64,000 nucleotides of DNA from Pontibacillus salipaludis (GTDB lineage: Bacteria; Bacillota; Bacilli; Bacillales; BH030062), in contig NZ_BMIN01000006.1 in assembly GCF_014642405.1 (NCBI RefSeq), forward strand, positions 124,001 to 188,000, in the 5' to 3' direction. The notes under the pieces were generated by a model. The model saw only the letters and a list, made by a program, of their open reading frames with translations. It was not told the DNA's origin and ran no database searches. Each line of letters starts with the position of its first letter. Position 1 is the first letter of the stretch. The position numbers were made by a program, and so were the translations under genes. Shown here piece by piece: positions 34,572 through 43,088 of the stretch.

Positions 34572-35135
34572 ATGAGCTTTTATTCAAAAATAGAACTAGA
34601 AGAATTGGGCCTCAAGGAATTTGGGGAGAATGTACAAATCAGTAAAAAAGCAAGTATTTATAATGCAGAAAATATATCTATTGGTTCTAACGTAAGAATA
34701 GATGATTTCTGTCTTCTTTCAGGCAGTGGGGGGAGTATTAGCTTAGGTTCCTATATTCACGTTGCAGCGTACAGTGCGATATATGGAGGAGGGGGTGTAG
34801 TATTAAAAGATTTTTCAGGTTTAGCTTCACGTTGTGTGATTTACAGTACCAGTGATGACTACTCAGGGGCCTGTTTAACTAATCCAACCGTTCCAGATAA
34901 ATACCTGAATATTCAAAGGGGCATTGTAATTTTAAATAAGCATGTACTAATCGGAACTAATTCAACTATATTCCCGGGTGTGGAAATAGGAGAAGGTTCA
35001 GCAGTAGGTGCACATAGTTTAGTAACGAAAAAACTAGAAGAGTGGGGCATATATTTCGGTTCACCTGCCAGAAAGCTAAAAAATAGAAAAAAGGATTTAC
35101 TAGAGATGGAGAATGCTTTGTATCAAGGTTCTTAA
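34572..35135 (+). CDS. Left-handed beta-helix acyltransferase (VioB-like)
   Basis: The 187-aa protein consists of hexapeptide repeats (for example ISIGSNVRIDDFCLL, ISLGSYIHVAAYSAI, VEIGEGSAVGAHSLV), a left-handed beta-helix trimer fold using acetyl- or acyl-CoA. It ends GIYFGSPARKLKNR, typical of sugar acetyltransferases. Its place after the VioA-like and RfbAB genes suggests it N-acylates dTDP-viosamine; some relatives transfer larger acyl groups. ATG 34572 follows GGAGTGG. It is the last gene of the island. Confidence 0.82.
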   Translation: MSFYSKIELEELGLKEFGENVQISKKASIYNAENISIGSNVRIDDFCLLSGSGGSISLGSYIHVAAYSAIYGGGGVVLKDFSGLASRCVIYSTSDDYSGACLTNPTVPDKYLNIQRGIVILNKHVLIGTNSTIFPGVEIGEGSAVGAHSLVTKKLEEWGIYFGSPARKLKNRKKDLLEMENALYQGS

Positions 35136-35194
35136 TGTTTCTATTCTCAGGTTATAAAATTAAACATCATAAACTTTACATTTCTCTTTTAAAG

Positions 35195-35202
35195 TCCGAT
35201 AT
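35195..35202 (+). promoter_or_regulatory. Candidate sigma-D -10 element before flaG
   Basis: TCCGATAT, 36 bases before the flaG start, matches seven of eight sigma-D -10 bases, but the best -35 (TTAC at 15 bases) is weak. A promoter here would restart flagellar transcription after the AT-rich island. Confidence 0.45.
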
Positions 35203-35237
35203 ATCTAAAAAAGATGTTTGGAAGGAGCTGGCTGGAA

Positions 35238-35597
35238 TTGAAAGTGGATGCCATTGCAAATGCAACCCTACTTTTTCAACGAGCTGAGTACACCAATGTG
35301 AACACTTTGACAAAGGATATAGTTAGAGTTAATGAATTCAAATCCTCCTATATTAATACAGAGGAATACTTAAAAAAGGATTGGACTAGAGAAGTTGTGC
35401 AAGAAATGAATGACTTCATAATGCCAATGCAAACAGAACTTAAATTTGTATTCCACGATAAGTTAGAGGAGTATTATGTAACGCTTATTAACCCAGAAAC
35501 AAAAGAAGTTATTCAAGAAATTCCTCCTAAGAGATTATTAGATGTATATGCATCTATGGCGGAGTTTTTAGGATTTATAGTTGATCGTAAAATATAA
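35238..35597 (+). CDS. flaG: Flagellar protein FlaG
   Basis: The 119-aa protein's C-terminal half is the FlaG domain (LKFVFHDKLEEYYVTLINP, VIQEIPPKRLLDVYASM). FlaG influences filament length or cap behaviour and precedes fliD in Bacillus. I favour TTG 35238, ten bases after AAGGAG; an in-frame ATG at 35214 has no ribosome site. The start is the least certain part. Confidence 0.85.
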   Translation: MKVDAIANATLLFQRAEYTNVNTLTKDIVRVNEFKSSYINTEEYLKKDWTREVVQEMNDFIMPMQTELKFVFHDKLEEYYVTLINPETKEVIQEIPPKRLLDVYASMAEFLGFIVDRKI

Positions 35598-35611
35598 GGT
35601 GGTGAATTTAG

Positions 35612-37165
35612 ATGAGTGATATGCGTATTGGTGGATTAGCGACTGGAATGGATATCGATAAAATTGTCGGTGATTTAATGAAAGCTGAGCGAATCCCCCT
35701 TAATAAAATGGAACAAGAAAAGACCTGGCTTACTTGGCAAAGGGATGCATATAGGGACATGAATAGGAGTTTTGACCAGTTGGAAAGTATGGCTTCTGAT
35801 ATGAAGTTTTCAGACGTTTATAATACCAAAACAACATCTTCAAATATGGCAGATGCAGTTATTGCAACGGCAGATCCTTCAGCTAGCGGTGGAAGTTATA
35901 CTATTAAGGTGAATAAATTGGCTTCGTCTGCAATTAATACTAGTCGTTCTTCTATTACAAATGATGGTGAAACGCTAGATTTGAACGCCTCCCTTGAAAG
36001 CCAACAATCTAAATTTAAGAACGGTATCAATTTAACGAATTTAAACTTCACACTTACTACATATAAAGAAGATGGTTCATCTAGTCCGATAGACTTTACA
36101 ATTACTAAGGATATGTCAATAAATGATATTTTTGATAAAATTAACAATTCAGATGTAGGTGTGCGAGCCTTTTATGACAGACAAGCAGATAAAGTTGTTC
36201 TAGAACGTACCAAGACAGGAAACTTTAATACATCAGGGGAATACTTAGGGGCTGAAATTGGTTTTGATAGTGGTAATGCTGAAATCATTACGAACACATT
36301 CGGTATCCAAAATAAAGTAGATGATGGCAATGGAAACTGGATAAAAGCAGAATTAGGAGGAGAAGATGCAGAATTCACTTATAACAATGCTCTGACTATC
36401 AATTCCCACGAGAATTCTTATAAACTAAATGGGGTAAATTTCCAATTTAATGATACCACTAATGGCAAGAACGCTTCTATTAGTGTAAACAATAATATAG
36501 ATCACGCTGTTGATAAAATTACTAAGTTTGTGGCTAAATATAACGAAATTGTAGAAAGCGCAAATATGCAAGTGAGCGAAAGGAAAAATCGCGACTATAA
36601 GCCCTTAACGGATAAAGAAAAGGAAGCGATGGAAGAAAAGGAGATAGAGCTTTGGGAAGCGCAAGCGAAAAAGGGGTTGCTCAGTAATGATTCAGCGATA
36701 GAGAGCACCTTGTTTTCGATGAGAAACGAGTGGTATGAAACCGTTGAAACTAGTGGAGCGTATAATAGAATTACTGATATCGGAATTGATACTTCTTCTA
36801 ACTACCGTGATGGTGGAAAACTATTAATTAAAGAAAGCGATTTGAGAGCAGCTTTAAAAAATGATTCAGAATCTGTATACAAGCTATTTACTGGTGAAGG
36901 GAATACTAAAGGGATTACTCAAAAGCTTGAAGAGTCTCTTAGTAATGGAATAAAGCAGATTGAAGCAAAAGCTGGTAAATCTACAAGTATCAGCAACAAT
37001 TTCAGAATTGGAAAAGAGCTTGATACGATAAAGGACGAGATGAGAGATTTTGAAAACCGCCTAAATCAAATAGAAGACCGCTATTGGTCACAATTCACAG
37101 CGATGGAGAAGGCGATACAAAAGATGAACTCACAATCTGCTCAATTAATGAGTCAGTTAGGCTAA
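35612..37165 (+). CDS. fliD: Flagellar filament cap protein FliD
   Basis: The 517-aa protein begins RIGGLATGMDIDKIVGDLMKAE, the FliD N-terminal signature, has two variable central domains and a coiled-coil C-terminus (RDFENRLNQIEDRYWSQFTAMEKAIQKMNSQS region, about residues 465-515). It caps the filament and folds each new flagellin. fliS follows after 22 bases. Normal length. Confidence 0.97.
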   Translation: MSDMRIGGLATGMDIDKIVGDLMKAERIPLNKMEQEKTWLTWQRDAYRDMNRSFDQLESMASDMKFSDVYNTKTTSSNMADAVIATADPSASGGSYTIKVNKLASSAINTSRSSITNDGETLDLNASLESQQSKFKNGINLTNLNFTLTTYKEDGSSSPIDFTITKDMSINDIFDKINNSDVGVRAFYDRQADKVVLERTKTGNFNTSGEYLGAEIGFDSGNAEIITNTFGIQNKVDDGNGNWIKAELGGEDAEFTYNNALTINSHENSYKLNGVNFQFNDTTNGKNASISVNNNIDHAVDKITKFVAKYNEIVESANMQVSERKNRDYKPLTDKEKEAMEEKEIELWEAQAKKGLLSNDSAIESTLFSMRNEWYETVETSGAYNRITDIGIDTSSNYRDGGKLLIKESDLRAALKNDSESVYKLFTGEGNTKGITQKLEESLSNGIKQIEAKAGKSTSISNNFRIGKELDTIKDEMRDFENRLNQIEDRYWSQFTAMEKAIQKMNSQSAQLMSQLG

Positions 37166-37187
37166 TAATAGGGAGGTGTATACTGAG

Positions 37188-37586
37188 ATGTCTACACAAG
37201 CATATCAAGCATATCAAAACAATTCTGTGGAAACAGCGTCACCTGGTGAGCTAACGTTGATGCTGTATAATGGATCTTTAAAATTCATGAAACTCGCAAG
37301 AAAGGGCATTGAAGAAGAAAATATAGAGCTTCGCAATACAAATATCCAAAAAGCCCAAAAGATTGTGCAGGAACTTATGGTAACGATGAACCCTGACTAT
37401 TCGATTACACGGGAAGTTATGCCACTATATGACTATGTGAACCGTCGTTTGATGGATGCGAATCTGATGAATGATGCTAATATTTTAGAAGAGGCATTTG
37501 AGATTATGACAGATTTCCGTGATACATGGAAAGAGGTTATAAAACAAACACGTCAGCAGCAGTTCGGTGCTGGTGGGAATGCTTAA
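37188..37586 (+). CDS. fliS: Flagellin chaperone FliS
   Basis: The 132-aa four-helix protein has AYQNNSVETASPGELTLMLY and NGSLKFMKLA, the FliS signature. It binds the C-terminus of flagellin in the cytoplasm before export and in Bacillus also works with FliW. ATG 37188 is used rather than GTG 37176, which lies in the GGGAGGTG site. It shares one base with the fliT start. Confidence 0.97.
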   Translation: MSTQAYQAYQNNSVETASPGELTLMLYNGSLKFMKLARKGIEEENIELRNTNIQKAQKIVQELMVTMNPDYSITREVMPLYDYVNRRLMDANLMNDANILEEAFEIMTDFRDTWKEVIKQTRQQQFGAGGNA

Positions 37587-37939
37587 TGAGTCAACTTGAC
37601 CAACTCCATGAGGTTACAGCAGAGCTCTATGAACACGTTCAGCAGCCCCCTAAATCGATAGAGCGTGAAGAGTTTATTAAGAAGTTATCCGAATTACTTG
37701 ATAAAAGAGAGCAACTTATAAGCGATTTAGAAGGTCCCTATACAGATGAAGGACGTGAAAAGGGGCAGGAAATCATTAGAATGAACGACGTTGTGGACAA
37801 GCGCGTTTCTTTCCATATGAAGCAACTAAAAACAGAAATTGCTCATATGAAAAAGAGAAAAACATCAAATCAGAGATATATAAACCCTTATCAAAGTGTT
37901 TCCACATACGATGGTACATTTCTAGATAAGAAGAAGTAG
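37586..37939 (+). CDS. fliT: Flagellar export chaperone FliT
   Basis: The 117-aa helical protein starts at the TAATG overlap with fliS. The pattern LDKREQLISDLEGPYTDEG is typical of Bacillus FliT, a chaperone for the cap protein FliD. The frame further upstream (to 37526) overlaps fliS and is rejected. Confidence 0.9.
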   Translation: MSQLDQLHEVTAELYEHVQQPPKSIEREEFIKKLSELLDKREQLISDLEGPYTDEGREKGQEIIRMNDVVDKRVSFHMKQLKTEIAHMKKRKTSNQRYINPYQSVSTYDGTFLDKKK

Positions 37940-37947
37940 ATGATATT

Positions 37948-38331
37948 ATGCCAGAACTAACAGAAGAAAAAGTACAATTCTTACAACAGTACGACCAGCT
38001 CCTTCACACCATGAGTGAAGGATTCGACTACATAGAAGAGAACCTGGACGAAGAAGCACCACCCGAAGTCAATCAAGTCTTCAGTGACCTCGTCCAAGCC
38101 ATGCAACAGCTCCACCAAGGGAACCAACAACTCCCAGCCTTCATTGGCGACACAGAACAGCTGAAATACCAGATCGTCGACTTTCAAGAAATCGTCGAAA
38201 TGATGTCAGAATGGTTCGAGAAACCAACAAACCTCGACAAGAAATCACTCATTAGTGGTAAAGTCGCCCCGAATTTTGAAAGCTGGAGACTATGTATGCA
38301 CCAGCTATTGAAACCGTATATTCAACACTAA
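37948..38331 (+). CDS. Uncharacterised protein ending the flagellar cluster
   Basis: The 127-aa, very acidic, helical protein has no signal peptide or membrane segment. I do not recognise a named family; its size and helicity resemble small flagellar chaperones or adaptors. It begins 8 bases after fliT and is followed by a terminator, so it is the last gene of the fliDST transcript. From about 37970 to 38330 the coding strand is strikingly A/C-rich (for example 81 of 120 bases at 38041-38160), unlike fliT, and an F2 element lies 130 bp downstream. Confidence 0.75.
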   Translation: MPELTEEKVQFLQQYDQLLHTMSEGFDYIEENLDEEAPPEVNQVFSDLVQAMQQLHQGNQQLPAFIGDTEQLKYQIVDFQEIVEMMSEWFEKPTNLDKKSLISGKVAPNFESWRLCMHQLLKPYIQH

Positions 38332-38334
38332 GAT

Positions 38335-38366
38335 CCGTTACCTGCTTAGGTAGCGGGTTTCTTTTG
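38335..38366 (+). terminator. Terminator of the fliD-fliS-fliT transcript
   Basis: Nine-base stem CCGTTACCT/AGGTAGCGG (one wobble), loop of four, then GTTTCTTTT. Confidence 0.8.
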
Positions 38367-38459
38367 TTAATAACTATTATAACGGCGGTTCCACTTAGTG
38401 TTTTATACGAATATAAGAGGAGAGTTTTCTGGCCGATTAACCTCTTCTACTATCGCGAC

Positions 38460-38637
38460 GTTTCCTTTTAGATTAAATTTGGCAAGGTGGACCGGGAAAC
38501 TGCGAGACTCCCGTGGGCAGAAGAGCCTAGGTGAGACCCCGGAGGACGGCTTGCTGGCTGAGGAGGCTCACCAGCTCCCCACAGGAAAGCGAGTGGTTTC
38601 CCGGTCCACCTTACACTCAATAATAGTAAAAGGAAAA
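38460..38637. repeat. F2 palindromic element, copy C (uninterrupted)
   Basis: Ends are GTTTCCTTTTA and TAAAAGGAAAA; arms AAGGTGGACCGGGAAAC and GTTTCCCGGTCCACCTT are perfect inverse complements. Inner words are GCGAGACTCCCGTGGGC, GAGACCCCGGAGGAC, GAGGAGGCTCACC and AGGAAAGCGAGTGG. This copy shows the intact CCTAG/GTG junction at which the F3 element interrupts copy A. Confidence 0.88.
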
Positions 38638-38903
38638 GTTACTCCCCATATTATCGAGTGTCATAATATCTCCACAAAACGTTCACCAATTCGCCAAGCA
38701 TAATACGTCTCAATCAAAATACTTCTGATGTATAATAAAAGTAAGGGAAGCCCTTACAAAAGCTGTTGTCGATTAAAGGTAAAAAAGTAAGAATCGGCGG
38801 TTTAACTAGCTCACATAAAGGGGAAGTATCCCTAATAAACCATCCTTATCCTATTTTCCAACAATTACTGACACAAAGTATTCGAAAAACTCTAAAAATT
38901 ATA

Positions 38904-38933
38904 GCAGGTATTCTAGTAGTTGTGGTAGAATAA
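38904..38933 (+). promoter_or_regulatory. Sigma-H promoter of hpf
   Basis: GCAGGTATT (38904-38912), 12-base spacer, GTAGAATAA (38925-38933). This fits the sigma-H consensus RNAGGAWWW-N11-12-RNNGAATWW with one mismatch. It lies 32 bases before the gene. The B. subtilis orthologue is also transcribed by sigma-H. Confidence 0.8.
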
Positions 38934-38965
38934 GTACACATAAGGATGAAAGGAGGACACTTTCT

Positions 38966-39517
38966 ATGAAGTACAACATTCGTGGTGAAAATCTTGAGGT
39001 AACGGCGGCGATTAATGATTACGTCGAGAAGAAGATTGGTAAGTTAGGCCGTTACTTTGATGAGGAGCCTACATCAGAGGTACATGTCAATTTAAGTGTC
39101 TATAATGATGAGCAGCAAATCGAGGTTACGATTCCAATGAAAAATCTCTTACTCCGTGCTGAAGAACGGCACGTGGACTTATACGCTGCCATTGACCTTG
39201 TGGTAGGGAAGTTAGAAAGACAAATCCGCAAGCACAAAACAAAAATTAACCGTAAATTCCGCAACGAAGGCGCACCAAAATACGTTTTCGCGGAAATGGA
39301 AAAGAGCTCACAGCAAGCTGATCCTTATGATGATGAAGATATTGAAATTGTTAAAAACAAGAGATTTGATCTAAAACCAATGGACTCTGAAGAAGCCGTT
39401 CTCCAAATGGATATGCTAGGCCACAGCTTCTTCGTCTTCACAAACGCAGACACGAACAACACGAACGTAGTGTATCGTCGTCGCGACGGCAAATACGGTC
39501 TTATCGAACCAAATTAA
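38966..39517 (+). CDS. hpf: Long-form ribosome hibernation promoting factor (HPF/YvyD)
   Basis: The 183-aa protein starts MKYNIRGENLEVTAAINDYV (RaiA/HPF domain, residues 1-105) and ends with the dimerisation domain (KRFDLKPMDSEEAVLQMDML, FFVFTNADT). Long HPF joins two 70S ribosomes into inactive 100S dimers in stationary phase. RBS AAAGGAGG. Flanked by F2 elements on both sides, it is a single-gene unit with its own promoter and terminator. Confidence 0.97.
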   Translation: MKYNIRGENLEVTAAINDYVEKKIGKLGRYFDEEPTSEVHVNLSVYNDEQQIEVTIPMKNLLLRAEERHVDLYAAIDLVVGKLERQIRKHKTKINRKFRNEGAPKYVFAEMEKSSQQADPYDDEDIEIVKNKRFDLKPMDSEEAVLQMDMLGHSFFVFTNADTNNTNVVYRRRDGKYGLIEPN

Positions 39518-39530
39518 TAAAGAGTAAGAA

Positions 39531-39564
39531 AGAGCTGTCTCCTGACTAGGAGGCAGCTCTTTTT
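39531..39564 (+). terminator. hpf terminator
   Basis: Twelve-base stem AGAGCTGTCTCC/GGAGGCAGCTCT with one wobble, followed by TTTT. Confidence 0.9.
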
Positions 39565-39625
39565 GTTTAAGGTTGGGTTAACGCCGGCCTTGTGGTGGGA
39601 AGTTTGGAATAATGTTAATTACAGC

Positions 39626-39800
39626 GTTTCCGTTCCTCTCATTAGGCGAAGGTGGTCCTGGAAATTGCGAGACTCCTGCGGGAGAGAGAGCTAGACGAGA
39701 TCCCGCAGAGAGCGCAGCGAACGAGGAAGCTCGGCAGCTCGCCCGCGGAAAGCGAGTGATTTCCAGGACCACCTTACCCTCAATTTAAATAAACGGAAAC
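39626..39800. repeat. F2 palindromic element, copy D
   Basis: Ends are GTTTCCGTT and AACGGAAAC; arms AAGGTGGTCCTGGAAAT and ATTTCCAGGACCACCTT are perfect inverse complements. Inner words GCGAGACTCCTGCGGGAG, GAGATCCCGCAG and GCCCGCGGAAAGCGAGTG are shared with the other copies. Confidence 0.88.
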
Positions 39801-39878
39801 ATCGCACTTATCCTTTTTAAAAATTTCCTCACATTTCCTCGAAAAAGAACAGTTTTTAGCCCGCAGCTTACCAAAATT

Positions 39879-39931
39879 AAAAAACTGCAACCAGAAACCC
39901 TAATTTACCGGGATTCTTCCTTGCAGTTTTT
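39879..39931. terminator. Long hairpin between F2 copy D and the 53-aa gene
   Basis: AAAAACTGCAA pairs with TTGCAGTTTTT across 30 bases that can form an inner CCC/GGG stem. T runs on both strands make it a possible bidirectional terminator. Confidence 0.6.
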
Positions 39932-40002
39932 CAATTTCTGTAGTTGGCCCTCTTAAAAGCTATCATGGTATAAATTAGGTAACGATGAAAGGAGGCGTGC
40001 CT

Positions 40003-40164
40003 ATGAAGAAAGATGAGCTTTCCTATACTGAACTGTATCACAAAGTTAAAAAGCAGGAAGAGCTGATCACGCAGCTATTAGAGATCCTCGCTGTAACCAA
40101 TCGAAAAGTCAGCGAACTGGATCAACGACAGCGTCGCGTCGAGCTTCATCACCTTCAAGTCTAA
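40003..40164 (+). CDS. Small 53-aa helical protein
   Basis: A short gene with a strong ribosome site (AAAGGAGG at 39988-39995) and ATG 40003. The product starts MKKDELSYTELYHKVKKQEE and reads as one amphipathic, coiled-coil helix (heptad Leu/Ile/Val in ELITQLLEILAVTNRKVSEL) with a basic end. No signal peptide or membrane segment. It has its own terminator 57 bases downstream, which supports it being real. I do not recognise the family; dimerising small regulatory proteins look like this. Confidence 0.72.
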   Translation: MKKDELSYTELYHKVKKQEELITQLLEILAVTNRKVSELDQRQRRVELHHLQV

Positions 40165-40220
40165 AACCCCGTTTTTGCCTACTCACCTCACTCGCACGAT
40201 TCCTCGCAAGTTCCTCACTT

Positions 40221-40255
40221 AAAAGGACAGCTCATCCCCGGGCTGTTCTTTTCTT
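40221..40255 (+). terminator. Terminator after the 53-aa gene
   Basis: Stem AAGGACAGC/GCTGTTCTT (one wobble) with a ten-base loop, ending TTCTT. Confidence 0.75.
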
Positions 40256-40272
40256 CATTATAGGGTATAGTA

Positions 40273-40390
40273 GTCCAGCTCCGGCGCCTACCACCTCGAG
40301 GTCTTAAGGCAAAATGGGCTATAAGTGAAAAGCAACTTATAGCCCGTTTCGCCTTAAGCTTATCGGTGGTGAGCAAGGCGCCTGCGCTTC
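40273..40390 (+). repeat. F3 hairpin element upstream of secA
   Basis: GTCCAGCTCCGGCGCC opens and GGCGCCTGCGC closes the element. Inner inverted repeats are CTTAAGGC/GCCTTAAG and GGGCTATAAGT/ACTTATAGCCC. Same framework as the copies at 52403-52940 but with a different inner stem, so structure rather than sequence is kept. Confidence 0.8.
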
Positions 40391-40401
40391 CTGATAGTAA
40401 G

Positions 40402-40431
40402 TTGTCACTTCCTACCTAAAAGTGTTATGAT
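40402..40431 (+). promoter_or_regulatory. Sigma-A promoter of secA
   Basis: TTGTCA (40402-40407), 18-base spacer, TATGAT (40426-40431), 60 bases before the start codon. Confidence 0.65.
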
Positions 40432-40491
40432 TATTGTCAGATCTAACTAATAATTAAGTAACGGATTTCTATAAATAGGGGAGCGTTATAC

Positions 40492-43011
40492 ATGCGTGCT
40501 TTGCTGAAAAAAGTATTTGGAGACGATAACTCACGACAGCTGAAGAAGATGCAGCGAGTTGTTGATCAGATTGAATCTTTAGAACCTCAATATGAAAAGT
40601 ATTCAGATGAGGATCTTCGTGCGAAAACAGAAGAATTTAAAGAGCGTTATCAAAAAGGTGAAGATCTTGATGATATTTTACCAGATGCCTACGCGGTCGT
40701 TCGTGAAGGAGCGAAACGTGTATTAGGATTGCGCCCTTACCCAGTTCAGTTATCAGGTGCAGTGGCCCTTCATGAAGGGAACATTGCAGAAATGAAAACG
40801 GGTGAAGGTAAAACGCTAGCCTCTGCACTACCAGCCTATTTAAACGCCATCACAGGAAAAGGCGTTCACATTATCACCGTCAACGATTACTTGGCGACAC
40901 GTGACTCTAGTGAAATGGGTCAACTCCACGAATTCCTTGGTCTAACGGTCGGATTAAATTTAAACGGCATGTCGAAGGAAGAGAAGAAAGAAGCTTATCT
41001 TGCCGATATTACGTATGGTACGAACAACGAATTTGGTTTCGATTACCTGCGTGACAATATGGTGTTATATAAAGAACAAATGGTCCAGCGCCCGCTTCAC
41101 TTCGCGATCATTGACGAAGTGGACTCCATCTTAATTGATGAAGCGCGTACGCCACTTATTATCTCAGGTTCTGCGCAAAAGTCTGCGAACCTTTATCATC
41201 AGGCAGACCAATACGTGCGTACCCTTACTCAAGAAGAGGACTATACGTATGACGAGAAGACAAAAGGCGTTCAGCTAACAGAACAAGGGATTAACAAGGC
41301 AGAACGATTCTTTAATATCGAAAACTTGTATGACCTTCCGAACGTTTCGATTACTCACCACATTAACCAGGCTTTAAAAGCTCATACGTCTATGCTTCGT
41401 GACCAGGACTACGTGGTGCAGGAAGAAGAAGTTGTGATCGTTGACCAATTTACGGGTCGCTTAATGAAAGGTCGTAGCTACAGCGATGGTTTACACCAGG
41501 CGATTGAGGCGAAAGAAGGCCTTCAAATCCGTAATGAAAGCCAGACACTTGCAACGATTACGTTCCAGAACTACTTCCGTATGTACGATAAGATCTCTGG
41601 TATGACAGGTACAGCGAAAACGGAAGAAGAAGAGTTCCGCAACATTTATAATATGAACGTTGTTGTCATCCCTACGAACAAGCCAATTGCTCGTGACGAC
41701 AAAGCAGACATGATTTATAAATCAACCGATGCGAAGTTCTTAGCTGTCGTTGAAGATATTAAAGAGCGCTATGATAAAGGACAGCCTGTTCTAGTCGGTA
41801 CCGTTGCGGTTGAAACGTCTGAGCTTATCTCAAATTACTTGAAGAAAGCGAAGATTCCGCACAACGTCCTAAACGCGAAGAACCACTTCCGTGAGGCTGA
41901 AATTATTGAGAACGCAGGTCAAAAAGGCGCCATCACGATTGCGACGAATATGGCCGGACGTGGTACAGACATCAAGCTTGGCGATGGTGTTCGTGAGCTT
42001 GGTGGATTAGCTGTAATGGGTACAGAACGTCACGAATCACGTCGTATTGATAACCAGCTTCGTGGTCGTTCCGGACGTCAGGGTGATCCTGGTGTATCTC
42101 AGTTCTACTTAGCGATGGAAGACGAACTGATGCGTCGCTTTGGTTCTGATAACATGCGCAGTATGATGGATCGTCTCGGCATGGATGACTCTCAGCCAAT
42201 TGAGAGTAAAATGGTTTCTCGTGCGGTTGAATCGGCGCAAAAACGCGTTGAGGGTAATAACTTCGATGCTCGTAAAACGCTTCTTGCTTATGACGATGTG
42301 CTTCGCCAGCAGCGTGAAGTTATTTACAAGCAGCGCTTTGACGTTTTAACATCTGATAACTTGCGTGAGATCATTGAAGAAATGATGAAATCAACAGTTG
42401 AGCGTCAAGTCGGCCTCCATACTCAAGATGAGATGGATGAAAACTGGGAGCTTGATGCGCTTGTCACGTATCTTAACGCCAATATCCTTGAAGAAGGCGA
42501 TGTTTCAGCGGCTGACCTGAATGGGAAAGATCCTGAAGAGATGATCGAACTCATTATGGAAAAAGTGAAGGAACGTTATGATAAGAAAGAAGAAGAATTA
42601 ACGCCTGAACAAATGCGTGAGTTTGAGAAAGTTATCCTTCTTCGTACAGTTGATACGAAGTGGATGGATCACATCGATCAGATGGATCAGCTGCGCCAGG
42701 GTATTCACCTGCGTGCTTATGGTCAGAACGATCCGTTACGCGAGTATCAGTTCGAAGGATTTGCGATGTTTGAGAAGATGATCGCGGCTATTGAAGAAGA
42801 AGTTTCAAAATACGTGATGAAAGCTCAAATTCGTGAGAACCTGCAGCGTCAGGAAGTAGCTAAAGGAGCACAGGCTGTTTCAGGCGGCCAGGACGAACAA
42901 CAACAAAAAGAGAAGAAACGTAAACCTGTTGTGAAAACGGACCATGTGAAGCGCAATGACCCTTGTCCTTGCGGTAGCGGTAAGAAATACAAGAACTGTC
43001 ACGGTCAGTAA
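40492..43011 (+). CDS. secA: Preprotein translocase ATPase SecA
   Basis: The 839-aa motor of Sec export starts [20 protein letters not shown]. Domains in order: NBD1 with Walker [10 protein letters not shown] and [19 protein letters not shown], the preprotein cross-linking domain, NBD2 ([23 protein letters not shown]), helical scaffold, and the C-terminal zinc site [14 protein letters not shown]. Length is normal. It exports, among others, the GH31 enzyme, CtpB and the M23 protein of this window. prfB follows 77 bases downstream, as in B. subtilis, with a small hairpin between. Confidence 0.98.
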   Translation: MRALLKKVFGDDNSRQLKKMQRVVDQIESLEPQYEKYSDEDLRAKTEEFKERYQKGEDLDDILPDAYAVVREGAKRVLGLRPYPVQLSGAVALHEGNIAEMKTGEGKTLASALPAYLNAITGKGVHIITVNDYLATRDSSEMGQLHEFLGLTVGLNLNGMSKEEKKEAYLADITYGTNNEFGFDYLRDNMVLYKEQMVQRPLHFAIIDEVDSILIDEARTPLIISGSAQKSANLYHQADQYVRTLTQEEDYTYDEKTKGVQLTEQGINKAERFFNIENLYDLPNVSITHHINQALKAHTSMLRDQDYVVQEEEVVIVDQFTGRLMKGRSYSDGLHQAIEAKEGLQIRNESQTLATITFQNYFRMYDKISGMTGTAKTEEEEFRNIYNMNVVVIPTNKPIARDDKADMIYKSTDAKFLAVVEDIKERYDKGQPVLVGTVAVETSELISNYLKKAKIPHNVLNAKNHFREAEIIENAGQKGAITIATNMAGRGTDIKLGDGVRELGGLAVMGTERHESRRIDNQLRGRSGRQGDPGVSQFYLAMEDELMRRFGSDNMRSMMDRLGMDDSQPIESKMVSRAVESAQKRVEGNNFDARKTLLAYDDVLRQQREVIYKQRFDVLTSDNLREIIEEMMKSTVERQVGLHTQDEMDENWELDALVTYLNANILEEGDVSAADLNGKDPEEMIELIMEKVKERYDKKEEELTPEQMREFEKVILLRTVDTKWMDHIDQMDQLRQGIHLRAYGQNDPLREYQFEGFAMFEKMIAAIEEEVSKYVMKAQIRENLQRQEVAKGAQAVSGGQDEQQQKEKKRKPVVKTDHVKRNDPCPCGSGKKYKNCHGQ

Positions 43012-43088
43012 TAGGTGAGGGCACGCTCTTTTCGAAGAGGGTGTCTTCCCTATTTATAGTGGTTTTTAAAATTAGATGAGGTGATGTC

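Noticed and set aside
38398-38703. 101-codon frame across F2 copy C
   Set aside because: It is the palindrome read as protein, ending LPTGKRVVSRST-like sequence; no ribosome site and F2 copies do not keep the frame.
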